A stretch of DNA of 59,102 bases from Methanomicrobia archaeon (GTDB lineage: Archaea; Halobacteriota; Bog-38; Methanoflorentales; Methanoflorentaceae): the NCBI GenBank assembly GCA_015660915.1, contig JACTTZ010000013.1, positions 1 through 59,102 on the forward strand, given 5' to 3'. The translations under genes were made by a program, and so were the position numbers. The notes beneath the pieces are model-generated. The model was not told the origin of the DNA, searched no databases, and worked only from the letters and a program-made list of their open reading frames with translations. Shown here one piece after another: positions 44,081-52,198 of this stretch. Position 1 is the stretch's first letter. The number at the start of each line of letters is the position of its first letter.

Positions 44081-44632
44081 TTAAAAGAGTACTTGTCTGA
44101 AGTGCTTTGGTAAGCTACGGATCTGAGGCCGCCACGTCTTTATTTGTGCTGGGTATCGCCCTAGCCATTTAACGAAGAATGTAAGCCGTTCCAATAACTC
44201 GCGCTCTTCGCCATCAAAACCTAAGTTTCGCTGCGTGGTTTTTTCAGCCAGATCAGCAAGCTTAATCAGATCGTGAGTGATCAGACGACCGTCAAGCTTG
44301 TAAGTGGGCAAATCCGCGGTGCAACGCGGCGGTGGGACGTCACGTATGAGAGTTGGATCCGCTTCCACGATCAGCCCTTTCAGGAGGGTTTCGAGCGATA
44401 AGCCGATCAAAAAGAGATACGTGATGATATCGTGAGTCCTAACGTCTGTCCGCGTGCCATACTCGTTAATATGCGCGGCTTCATAGAGCGTTTCAGCAGC
44501 ATATTTAAACGCTTCAGATGATATTTCCAGAGATAACCGGAGCGAGCTAACTCTACATAGACATAAGGTGGCACTCCCTCCCTCGCCATAAACGATTGAA
44601 TGCCGAATAGCAATGTAATACTTTCTGAGCAC
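44081..44632 (-). CDS. HEPN-like helical protein
   Basis: 183 residues. Residues about 35-150 resemble a HEPN-type four-helix unit: ISSEAFKYAAETLYEAAH, ITYLFLIGLSLETLLKGLIV, then RLITHDLIKLADLAEK. The strict RxxxxH motif is not obvious. N-terminus uncertain: GTG at 44632 is the longest choice, and an alternative frame (MAREGVPPYVYVE) is open over the first 100 bases, so a frameshift there is possible. Divergent from the Ntn-hydrolase gene with about 130 bases between them. Confidence 0.55.
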   Translation of the reverse strand: MLRKYYIAIRHSIVYGEGGSATLCLCRVSSLRLSLEISSEAFKYAAETLYEAAHINEYGTRTDVRTHDIITYLFLIGLSLETLLKGLIVEADPTLIRDVPPPRCTADLPTYKLDGRLITHDLIKLADLAEKTTQRNLGFDGEERELLERLTFFVKWLGRYPAQIKTWRPQIRSLPKHFRQVLF

Positions 44633-44765
44633 TCCTGAGAGCGGCGTTGAGTCTCAACAGTCAGCAAATCGCAATCGTCATGCACGTGCCAATATTTGCG
44701 TTGCGTTTAGCTGCAGTCTTTGCGAAACCTTCATTTCCAATGTGCGTGAAATGAGATGATTAACT

Positions 44766-45692
44766 GTGACGTTGGTCGTTGTTGTCAAGTGCGTAGACGG
44801 GCTAGTCCTCGCTGCAGATAGCCGGGTCACGGAGCATAGGTTCGACGACGAGGTGCCGGGATCACACAGAAAGGTTATCAACGATACAGGCCGCAAGCTT
44901 CACTCCTTTCGAGCCCCGTTTGAACATGTAGGCGTTCTCAGTTTCGATTATGGTGCGATCAGCGCGGGGTTTAAGGGGGAAGAGACGGAAATAGCCGCTC
45001 AGACCAAGCGCTATTCAGTTGAAACTTGCATTCGAAAATTCAAAGAGCCACTTTATAACAGCTTAAAACGGCGGATAACGGTTCAAGAATTTCGAGACCT
45101 GCTTTTCACGTTCCTCATTGAGTACTGGCAACGTTACCGTGACAGACGCCTCAGTTCTTCCAACGCCACGAACAAATCTGCTCTGCTTCCAGAGCTCGAA
45201 GTTAAGCTTTTGGTAGCTGGCTTCAATGAAGGCGAAAAAGAGGGACACGTTTTTCCAATCTGGCTTACCGACAATAATGAATTTTGGATAGGAGGACGAT
45301 ATCGCGGCTTCTCTCCATGCTCTGAGCGCAATGAGCTAATTCGGTCGCCGTGCGGCATATTTTGCGACGGTGCTAAAGACTTCGTCGAACTTGTATTAGC
45401 AGCAGAGGATCCTGCGAAAAGCTTAGAGAAGTTGCAAGGTGGTAGCACAAACGCAACTGTCGCCGAAATTGCAGCTATTAGATCACGACTTGATATTAGA
45501 TATGTTTCCGAGCCGCGTTTCTTCAACTTCTTCTCCAGCGCTGACATAGTAACGCAAGACGCTCAACGTCTCGCGGACTTATTGATAAAAGGAACGATTG
45601 CTTTTTATGGCGAGGAAGGACCAGTGGGCGGTGCTAGGAGGATTTGCACCATAAATCCGCTTACAGGGACTAAGTGCCGAAAACGATCTTGA
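44766..45692 (+). CDS. Stand-alone proteasome-beta-like Ntn hydrolase
   Basis: 308 residues. The start MTLVVVVKCVDGLVLAADSR matches the N-terminus of proteasome beta/HslV/Anbu-type Ntn hydrolases: Thr2 would become the nucleophile after Met removal, Asp17-equivalent in AADSR and Lys33-equivalent in TGRKLHSF are present. The second strand pair is GAISAGFKG. The C-terminal half (WLTDNNEFWIGGRYRGFSPC, CGIFCDGAKDFVELV) is not proteasome-like. No pro-peptide. Location beside restriction and HEPN genes suggests a defence protease or peptidase. Confidence 0.65.
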   Translation: MTLVVVVKCVDGLVLAADSRVTEHRFDDEVPGSHRKVINDTGRKLHSFRAPFEHVGVLSFDYGAISAGFKGEETEIAAQTKRYSVETCIRKFKEPLYNSLKRRITVQEFRDLLFTFLIEYWQRYRDRRLSSSNATNKSALLPELEVKLLVAGFNEGEKEGHVFPIWLTDNNEFWIGGRYRGFSPCSERNELIRSPCGIFCDGAKDFVELVLAAEDPAKSLEKLQGGSTNATVAEIAAIRSRLDIRYVSEPRFFNFFSSADIVTQDAQRLADLLIKGTIAFYGEEGPVGGARRICTINPLTGTKCRKRS

Positions 45693-45749
45693 AGGTCGCA
45701 TACGGCAAATCACAACGATTAAACGCTCAGCGTTAGCATTATCAAAATT

Positions 45750-46220
45750 ATGCTAGCCGCAGAAACTTACCATGGCGAAATGTTGCGCGGAAACGGACTG
45801 CTCGAAGTTCACAAGAGCAAGATCTCGCTCCACCGCGCAAGTGCAGAGTACAGCTATCCGACGGTCAGGTTACCGCATTATCTCGCGGAATCGCTTGCAG
45901 GCCTGTCAACGCGTATCTATCAAACGGTGCACGATGGCGCACTTGCTTTCCTCGTCGTTGTTTCATCGGATAGAAAAGCGGTACGCCAAAGTGCGGGGAA
46001 GTCAGAAAACGCCAAAATCAGCTTTGACCGGCTTCTTGACATGGCGGAGATCGCCGGTCCGAATCCGGCCGAGCCCATTGTTCTTTTTGTAATCAGGACT
46101 GCTGCAGAAGCCCATTGTGTCTCTCGGCTACGAAGATATGGCAAGAATCAAGGACAACACCCTCAAATGCAAATCCAGATCAAGCACAAAAATCTATGCT
46201 TGACTTCACCGACGAAATAA
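45750..46220 (+). CDS. Conserved hypothetical protein, paralogue of 52614-52898, running into a tRNA half
   Basis: The family domain covers about residues 15-75: LLEVHKSKISLHRASAEYSY, then TRIYQTVHDGALAFLVVVSS. The same sequence (SKISLRRAK...TRIYQTVHDGALAFLVVIS) occurs at 52614-52898. Beyond residue 95 the frame runs across the tRNA 3' half at 46036-46077, so the translated tail (EIAGPNPAEP onwards) is unlikely to belong to the original protein. Function unknown; it may have been truncated by integration. Confidence 0.5.
   Translation: MLAAETYHGEMLRGNGLLEVHKSKISLHRASAEYSYPTVRLPHYLAESLAGLSTRIYQTVHDGALAFLVVVSSDRKAVRQSAGKSENAKISFDRLLDMAEIAGPNPAEPIVLFVIRTAAEAHCVSRLRRYGKNQGQHPQMQIQIKHKNLCLTSPTK
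46036..46077 (+). tRNA. 3' half of a tRNA-Val(GAC) gene (probable attachment-site remnant)
   Basis: It starts at the anticodon loop TTGACAT (anticodon GAC) and the 3' anticodon strand GGCGG, then GAGATC. A perfect T-arm follows: GCCGG (46053-46057), loop TCCGAAT, CCGGC (46065-46069). The acceptor strand is CGAGCCC (46070-46076) and the discriminator A. A T-rich terminator-like tail comes next. The 5' half is absent: the preceding sequence cannot pair. CGAGCCC is exactly complementary to GGGCTCG at 23267-23273. Not a functional tRNA as it stands. Confidence 0.75.
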
Positions 46221-46252
46221 AAGGCTCAGAGAGCTACGAGATCAAGGATAAT

Positions 46253-46306
46253 TAAGGGACGACGAGTTTCAAAAGAAAAAAGAGACGCTCTTGGCTAAGA
46301 TCTGAG
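46253..46306 (+). pseudogene. SHOCT-like C-terminal remnant
   Basis: A forward frame reads LRDDEFQKKKETLLAKI-stop, the pattern of a SHOCT domain end (short C-terminal helix). Stops lie just upstream. The remaining spacer to 46514 shows no gene. Confidence 0.35.
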
Positions 46307-46514
46307 CCAGAATGAATTTAAATCAATATTTTTTGGTTTAATGAGCTTAATCCTGAAAGAGCTCGCGGCGTGAGGACGTGGTTGCAGAGTTGTCGTGGGG
46401 GTAGCTCTGTTGCTATTTAGAGGCTATGGATGAAAAATTGGGCATCCAATTAACTGCAGAGCTTGGCGTTATGGATGTAGCTCTAATATAGCTCTACCAC
46501 TTTTCTTTTTGGCG

Positions 46515-47267
46515 TCATATGCCGAAACTGATGCTTTCCGCAAGAATTTTCCTCGTATCAGTTTCCTTGCCATCGGCACGTTCGAAGAGGAGGATCGTGT
46601 CGGGTTCCCCGGGCTCAGTCCTGCCGCCAATCTTCAGGGACTCAAATTGCCAAAACCACGACCGTGGACCCGGTTGGTAGATGCGGCGATGAACGACAAT
46701 CACGATCGCCCCCTGATGAAGAGGCCATTTATGATAGGATGACTTCCCGGCCTTCCGCGCCCGTTGTTCTTGTTCTCTCGTGTACTGCACCTTCGCGACA
46801 GTGGCGATCCACTTTTTGATCAGCTCATCGAAGAGTTGAATCTTCTCCTCTCTGCTCTTGCCTGGAAATTTCTCGATCTCGTTGGATCCGTCGGGAGCGA
46901 TTATGTCTGGGGGGGCCAGCTGAAGTTTAATATCCGTGTACTTAATCTCACGCACCCCTTTAAGCGATCGCGTCACCGGCGGAATTATATAGGTCGCAAA
47001 TCCGCCCGGACCTACGAGAGACGCCGACTCTTTGACGGTTTCAATCATCTTCGTCGTAACGCCCTTCTTGTAGTGAAGCACGGCCCATACTGCGGCGGCT
47101 TCTTCTAACGCTTTTTCAGGCCAATCCTCATAGTTTCCTCTGCCTGTTCCGGGCACGTTTTCCTGATGATCTGTTATGATGCCGTTCTTGCCCCATCTCC
47201 TCAGGGTCTTTACTGAACTCTCAACCGAGATGTCTAGCAGTCGCTTCCGAAGTTCTTCTATGCGCAC
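46515..47267 (-). CDS. MerR-like DNA-binding protein of the packaging module
   Basis: 250 residues. The N-terminal 70 residues form a MerR/excisionase-type helix-turn-helix (LRKRLLDISVESSVKTLRRW, GRGNYEDWPEKALEEAAAVW). The central part is unassigned (KWIATVAKVQYTREQEQRAR), and the C-terminal part is beta-rich (QGAIVIVVHRRIYQPGPRSW). Divergent from the terminase genes. Probably a virus-type regulator or packaging accessory protein; function inferred from the motif and neighbours only. Confidence 0.6.
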   Translation of the reverse strand: MRIEELRKRLLDISVESSVKTLRRWGKNGIITDHQENVPGTGRGNYEDWPEKALEEAAAVWAVLHYKKGVTTKMIETVKESASLVGPGGFATYIIPPVTRSLKGVREIKYTDIKLQLAPPDIIAPDGSNEIEKFPGKSREEKIQLFDELIKKWIATVAKVQYTREQEQRARKAGKSSYHKWPLHQGAIVIVVHRRIYQPGPRSWFWQFESLKIGGRTEPGEPDTILLFERADGKETDTRKILAESISFGI

Positions 47268-47370
47268 GGTTTACGCTTCCCTCAAATAAACTATGCACTT
47301 GTAAGCCATATGTGCAGAGTTCTGCATGCTTTATGATAAGTCCACGTCTATATAGCTTTGGAGTGGTCAG

Positions 47371-47646
47371 ATGACTGCGATATCAGAACGAGCCTTTGCG
47401 ATTGCTTGTGGTGAGATGAAAGGTTGTTTTCCTGAGACTCGCACAAACTTACACCTCAGAAGCGACTTCACGATCACGGCTGTGAACAGATTCACGGCCA
47501 CCGTGTTGTTCGTGCTTTTTCAAACCTTCTTAGCAGCGAAACACCTGTTAGAGTGGCTTTCGAAGCAACACACTTCAGCACGCCAAAAAGCTGGAGTTGC
47601 ACACGTCGGTGTCGCGCTCAGCAGCAACGGAGGACCCACGTTATGA
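47371..47646 (+). CDS. Small protein preceding the terminase genes
   Basis: 91 residues with one hydrophobic stretch (FTATVLFVLFQTFLAAKHLL, about 48-67) that could be a membrane helix. A TATA-like TATATAG (47349-47355) and GGAGTGG precede the ATG, and the stop overlaps the next start in ATGA, which supports translation and coupling. No family recognised. Confidence 0.5.
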   Translation: MTAISERAFAIACGEMKGCFPETRTNLHLRSDFTITAVNRFTATVLFVLFQTFLAAKHLLEWLSKQHTSARQKAGVAHVGVALSSNGGPTL

Positions 47647-48140
47647 CCCGCTGCGGTTTTTGCATGCACCCGAAACGGGAGGAATATGAGCGAAAGATCG
47701 TCTCTAAAGAGCTTTCGATGTCGAGAGTAGCGCAGCTGATGAACTGCAACAAGTCGAGCGTCTCAAGACACATGAGCAACTGCTTCCCGAAAAAGATAGC
47801 CGAGTGGGTCAAGCCCGAGGCAACGAAAGAAGAGGCGCTCAACGTCATAAAAGAGCTTGTACGCTCACACAGAGATCTTCTCGATCTCTATGAAGAGGCA
47901 CGAGCAACAGGAAACATAGACGCCGCTATCAGGGCTCTGGGAGAAGAGCGGAAGCATCTTGAGATTGTAGCGAAGTTAACCGGCCAGCTACAGGAGCGAT
48001 CGAGCGTCAGCATCTTCTTATCGCCCGAGTATTTGGAGCTAAAACAAGTTATTAACGCCACACTCGCGCCATTTCCAGAAGTAAGACAAAAACTTGCCGA
48101 GGCGTTTTCCAAGGTTGCTAATGATGGTGGCCGACAATGA
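47643..48140 (+). CDS. Terminase small-subunit-like DNA-binding protein
   Basis: 165 residues. The N-terminus has a zinc-type CGFCMHPKREEYE and a helix-turn-helix (MSRVAQLMNCNKSSVSRHM). A long helix follows (EEALNVIKELVRSHRDLLDL, ALGEERKHLEIVAKLTGQL), the usual plan of small terminase subunits that recognise viral DNA ends. Start at the ATG at 47643 behind GGAGG. It overlaps the upstream small gene and the terminase ATPase gene by 4 bases each, so the three form one operon. Confidence 0.75.
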   Translation: MTRCGFCMHPKREEYERKIVSKELSMSRVAQLMNCNKSSVSRHMSNCFPKKIAEWVKPEATKEEALNVIKELVRSHRDLLDLYEEARATGNIDAAIRALGEERKHLEIVAKLTGQLQERSSVSIFLSPEYLELKQVINATLAPFPEVRQKLAEAFSKVANDGGRQ

Positions 48141-48919
48141 ACGATATTCGCAAGGCTTTTTTCGCTGATCTCGCCGCGAGTGTAGACCCGGTGACGTTCG
48201 CACGATCACTAGGCATCGACCCTGATCCCTGGCAGCGCGATTTGTTGCTTTCTACGGACGCACGAATCATCTTAAACTGTGCACGCCAAAGTGGAAAATC
48301 GACGATCACGGCGGTTCTCGCACTGCACCACGCGCTCAACAATTTCGAGGCACTCGTGCTCGTCTTATCCCGATCGCTTCGTCAGTCATCAGAACTATTC
48401 AAAAAAATCACGTGGTTCTACAGGGATTTGGGTAGGCCAGTCCCCAGCGACATAGAGAACGCACTTACCTTGCAGCTCGTGAACAAATCACGCATCGTGT
48501 CATTGCCTGGAAAAGAACAGACGGTGCGAGGTTTCTCGGGCGTATCGCTGTTAATCATCGATGAAGCGGCTCAGGTCAGTGACGAACTCTATTACTCAGT
48601 GAGACCGATGCTCGCCGTCTCTCAGGGCCGCATGATCTTGCTCTCGACTCCATTTGGCAAGCGTGGCTTCTTCTTCAAGGAGTGGAGTGAGAGTCCGGCG
48701 TGGAAGAAAGTCAAGATCACAGCCGAGCAATGCCCCAGAATCAGCACCGATTTCTTGGAAGAAGAGCGTGTAGCGCTGGGGGAGTGGTGGTACAGGCAGG
48801 AATACGAATGTGAGTTTTCTGAAAATGTTGACGCCTATTTTTCGTATGAGGAGATTCGAGACAGCATAAGTGCGGACGTTAAACCGTTGTTCGCGCCGGA
48901 TGGAAGTTTGAACGTTTAA
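48137..48919 (+). CDS. Terminase large subunit, ATPase domain only
   Basis: 260 residues that match the N-terminal ATPase of phage terminases: DPWQRDLLL adenine-binding region, Walker A CARQSGKST (about 49-57), Walker B VSLLIIDEAAQ (about 138-148) and the coupling motif LLSTPFGKRG. It ends where the nuclease domain normally begins (FSYEEIRDSISADVKP). The nuclease is encoded by the next gene, 31 bases downstream. It powers DNA packaging into proheads in tailed viruses. Confidence 0.88.
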   Translation: MNDIRKAFFADLAASVDPVTFARSLGIDPDPWQRDLLLSTDARIILNCARQSGKSTITAVLALHHALNNFEALVLVLSRSLRQSSELFKKITWFYRDLGRPVPSDIENALTLQLVNKSRIVSLPGKEQTVRGFSGVSLLIIDEAAQVSDELYYSVRPMLAVSQGRMILLSTPFGKRGFFFKEWSESPAWKKVKITAEQCPRISTDFLEEERVALGEWWYRQEYECEFSENVDAYFSYEEIRDSISADVKPLFAPDGSLNV

Positions 48920-48950
48920 GACCCGGCCGAAAAAAGGAGAGAAAGAAGAG

Positions 48951-50153
48951 ATGGTCACAGAAGAACAAAGCGAGAACGAAAAGATGGACATAAAAGAACA
49001 AAATGCAAGGGTGTACGTTGGCCTGGATATCGGCCAAAGTCAGGATCCTACCGCTATTGTAGTGCTGCAGCACGTGCGTAGCGAGAAGGGCGACTCAATC
49101 ATAGAAGATGAATACCAAGTGCGCGACGCTAAACGCCTGCAGCTGGGCACCTCATACGTCGATGTCATACGTCACGTCTCGGGACTGCTTGAAGCGGTTA
49201 GGCCGTTCGGTAACGCAACCCTTATCATGGACGCTACGGGAGTCGGGGCTCCAATCGTGGACATGTTCAGGGCGGCAGGCCTTAAACCCGTTGCCGTTCA
49301 AGTGCACGGCGGCCAAAAAACGAGCTATGACAAAGGCTCCTGGCATATTCCCAAGCGTGATTTGGTCTCAAGCGCTAAGCGGCTCCTCGGAGAAAAGACG
49401 CTAAAGATAGCGGACGGTCTGCAGCACGGTGATACGCTTATTACAGAGCTGCAAAACTTCAGCGTCAATATCAATATAGCGACCGGGCACGACACCTACG
49501 AGGCTTGGCGAGAAGGCGTGCACGATGACCTCGTTTTTGCTTTGTCCTTGACGTGCTGGTGGGCTCTCAGGAAGAAGAACGATACGCTTAGCATAGACGC
49601 AAGCGAGGTGATGACCGACACCGCTGAGGGAGCGATCCGCCCTTGGGAGGACTACTACATAGGGTGGGTGCCGGCCCGTGATGAGGAATACGGAGCGCTG
49701 GTAGTTTACAACCTCAAACACTCGTCAGTCGTTCACCTCGAGCGAACGAAACCCGAATCGATGCTGCAACAGATTGAAAAGGTCTTCAAAACGGCTGAGC
49801 GCTACGATGCGGCGGTGGTGGCTCAGGCGGGGACGGACGAGTCGATACTCAACGCACTCGATTACAGAGGGGCATACGTTGAGCGTATAGAATTGGACCA
49901 GCAAAAGTTGACGCTGGCATATGAAAATCTGTCCCTCTTAGTCAACTATAAACAAATCAAGCTACCTAATGACCCTGAGCTCCTAGCGGAGCTTGAGATA
50001 GAGCAGAATAGTGTGGTAGTGGCGCTGTGTCTCGTGACGCATGATATCTATCCAGATATTGGAGCAAAGACCCACGAATTTGGCGACGATGATCCCTATG
50101 ACAGACCGACATATTACCGTGATGATTATGGTAATATCTTTGGGGGATGGTGA
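48951..50153 (+). CDS. Terminase large-subunit nuclease as a separate protein
   Basis: 400 residues. The first half (about 20-210) is the RNase H-like terminase nuclease with its acidic residues in YVGLDIGQSQDPTA (about 25), LIMDATGVGAP (about 94) and HDDLVFALS (about 191-193). The second half (about 225-350; YYIGWVPARDEEYGALVVYN, AAVVAQAGTDESILNAL) has the same strand order without the acidic residues and looks like a degenerate second RNase H-like domain. Acidic, Asp-rich C-terminus (FGDDDPYDRP). Own ribosome-binding site, aaaggagag. No portal or capsid gene follows. Confidence 0.8.
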   Translation: MVTEEQSENEKMDIKEQNARVYVGLDIGQSQDPTAIVVLQHVRSEKGDSIIEDEYQVRDAKRLQLGTSYVDVIRHVSGLLEAVRPFGNATLIMDATGVGAPIVDMFRAAGLKPVAVQVHGGQKTSYDKGSWHIPKRDLVSSAKRLLGEKTLKIADGLQHGDTLITELQNFSVNINIATGHDTYEAWREGVHDDLVFALSLTCWWALRKKNDTLSIDASEVMTDTAEGAIRPWEDYYIGWVPARDEEYGALVVYNLKHSSVVHLERTKPESMLQQIEKVFKTAERYDAAVVAQAGTDESILNALDYRGAYVERIELDQQKLTLAYENLSLLVNYKQIKLPNDPELLAELEIEQNSVVVALCLVTHDIYPDIGAKTHEFGDDDPYDRPTYYRDDYGNIFGGW

Positions 50154-50484
50154 TACTAATTCCAATGTCTCCTCTGCGGTCCAGTTGTGGACTCCCGTCC
50201 CTACCTTAACTTGGTGACATTTGTTCTGCGTCGCGACCGTTCTTTGTAGCGTGCTCCTTTAAGCCTTTCCGTAGCTCTATGCTCGTTTTTTCTTTTTTCG
50301 ATTTCCTTTGATTTCTGGACCCCGCTGACGCAAAAACGGCAGCAATCGGCATAGGTACCGCGCATCGAAGAAGTTAGCGAAAGCGGCCAATTATTCGCCT
50401 GATTGTGATAAGAAGTGTGAGCAATGGGGGAGAACAATCTCTGGATGCCTTACAAAATCCCTGTTGATAAGTGCCGTTAAACCC
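50154..50484. other. Spacer after the terminase genes
   Basis: About 330 bases. A reverse frame of 78 codons (50201-50437) is basic and Cys-bearing but has no translation signal or known motif. I do not call a gene. Confidence 0.35.
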
Positions 50485-51390
50485 TCAGACTGTTTTCATG
50501 ATCTCGTAGTTTTGTCGGGCGTATAGATCCAATATATGGCTTAATTTATGTTCGAACCCTAAGCGATAGTTGTCATTAGCGTACTTCGCCATCAGATAAA
50601 GGCTTTGAAATACTACAGCAGGCAAAAATCTAACATCCGCCATGTTCTCATTCACGAGAGACCCAAGAGGGTTGGTTCCGCCTATGCCAACCGGACTCCA
50701 ATGAGCAATTCTAGAAAAATCGCCGTAGGCAATCGCGTGTAATTTTCTGCATCCTTTAGATAATTCCGACCGTCTTTTGCTGTCTAACGTGTTATATCGT
50801 TTAGCTGAATGAATCAGCTCATCGCAAAATGAATTGGCCAGTTCGGGGATCCCTTCATGGTCATACCAATTCTGCCTAGAATCGCTAAAATCAAAGCTAG
50901 CTTCAGCCTTATTTATGTCTTGGACACTATATCCATTATCAATGAGCCACTGATGTGCGACAGCCGCGGCATCCGCTGCAGCATTTATTTTTTCTATTCG
51001 CAGCTGTCTTCGGTAGTTTTCATAAATAGTTTACAAACGCCATCTTTCGGCTATTCTTGCGCTATCCTTTTTATACTCCTGAAAACCCCACATACCCTCT
51101 AGCGCAGATCGGGCGAGAAGCGCCGTATCGGCAAAACGGTCTTCCTTGGATCCGAAGACTAAATGATCAATTTCTATAGACTTTCCTTTTGATACTATTA
51201 CAACACTTGCTGCAATATCTTTCATCCTTCTTAGGAAATTAAAAACAAAAATATCCTCGTTGAGGGTGCTTCCTTTGATTTTTTCGTGCATAGAACTTGT
51301 GATTCCTTGTGCGCACATGATAAGCTCTACGACCGATCGTAACAGCTCATTAAACCCCGCAATTGTTTCTTTTCCATCTTCATGATCCAT
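50485..51390 (-). pseudogene. DUF5677-like protein broken by one in-frame stop
   Basis: One continuous reverse frame of 302 codons is interrupted only by TAA at 51031-51033. Before the stop: FNELLRSVVELIMCAQGITS, ALLARSALEGMWGFQEYKKD, ARIAERWRL. After it: YENYRRQLRIEKINAAADAA and later RKLHAIAYGDFSRIAHWSP. This order (helical bundle, ARSALEG, ERW, later conserved His-Tyr/Ser-His) fits the DUF5677 family. A single nonsense change or a sequencing error separates it from an intact gene. Confidence 0.65.
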
Positions 51391-51577
51391 TTAAACCACC
51401 GTTTGATCTAGGAAGCGACTGCATAAGGGAGGCGTGGGAGAGGTCGGCTTTGGAGAGGCAGCAGTTTGACAGTTTGGGCTCGCGAAGATCGGGCCTAACA
51501 TTGGGGTGCTCTTCACGCTAACTGTTCTACGCGTCGACCCCGTCACGCAACTTCGCAAGGTGTGATTCGTTTACCAT
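51380..51577 (-). pseudogene. Pentapeptide-repeat protein remnant with two TGG-to-TAG changes
   Basis: ATG behind GGAGGAGG starts VNESHLAKLRDGVDA, TAG, NS, TAG, REEHPNVRPDLREPKLSN and KADLSHASLM. This matches the start of pentapeptide-repeat proteins (HLAxLxxGVxxWNxWR), where both TAG positions (51527-51529 and 51518-51520) are Trp. The repeat array ends after about four units where it meets the DUF5677-like gene, overlapping its ATG. Confidence 0.7.
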
Positions 51578-51583
51578 GGTGCC

Positions 51584-51608
51584 TCCTCCAAAGAAATATG
51601 TTGGAGGA
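51584..51608 (-). promoter_or_regulatory. Hairpin overlapping the ribosome-binding site of the pentapeptide remnant
   Basis: TCCTCCAA (51584-51591) and TTGGAGGA (51601-51608) are perfect complements with a 9-base loop. On the reverse strand the second arm contains the Shine-Dalgarno GGAGGAGG. A TATA-like AGGTTATATCT lies at 51622-51632. Confidence 0.4.
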
Positions 51609-51723
51609 TGAGCCACCAAAAGATATAACCTTACAAGTCTGGGGCATCTGAAAGAACGAGTGTATCGTCTGTCGCTTTTTGGAATGCGCTATTCTTCGCT
51701 CAGCACCACTTGAACCCTCTCCT

Positions 51724-52198
51724 CACACAACGAAATCTTTCAGAGCGTCCAGCAACGCCTTACGTTCAACCGAGCCCGTCGGAGAGATATAGAAGTCGAC
51801 GCCACGACCCCTTCCCCGACCTTCCGCTCCACTTCGACATAGCCGTAAAGCTCTAGCTCAGCTACGAGTTCCGAAAGCGTCTTATGGGCGACCTGTTCAC
51901 GACCACTGAGCCGTATGATGTTGTTGAACTCTCGTTACACCTCAGTAGCTGACTGCTTCTCCTCTTTGCTGTAAACGCTCTCCAGCAGAACCTTTTGGTG
52001 TGACGACAGCCGGGCGACCTTTCTTCTTAGCAGAGAGACCGCGACCAACCATTGCGCACGTCTCACGTCATCTTCCGTTACGGCTGTCCGACCCTCCTCC
52101 TCACAGAGGTCAGCAGCGGTCGAGAGCAAATCAAGCGCATATCTGGCGTCGCAATTGCGCTTAGCAGCAAGCGCAGCGCGGCAACCTCTCACAAGCAC
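51724..52198 (-). pseudogene. Orc1/Cdc6 C-terminal remnant
   Basis: The frame begins LVRGCRAALAAKRNCDARYA and LDLLSTAADLCEEEGR with VTEDDVRRAQWL, the AAA+ lid of archaeal Orc1/Cdc6. The winged helix follows (LSSHQKVLLESVYSKEE) but is broken by TAA at 51935-51937, continues REFNNIIRLSGREQVAHKTL and LVAELELYGYVEVERK, then shifts frame into RGVDFYISPTGSVERKALL and ends LKDFVV-stop. The nucleotide-binding core is absent. Adjacent to repeat copy B. Confidence 0.8.

Noticed and set aside
50201-50437. 78-codon basic reverse frame after the terminase genes
   Set aside because: No translation signal, atypical composition, no similarity to a known domain.
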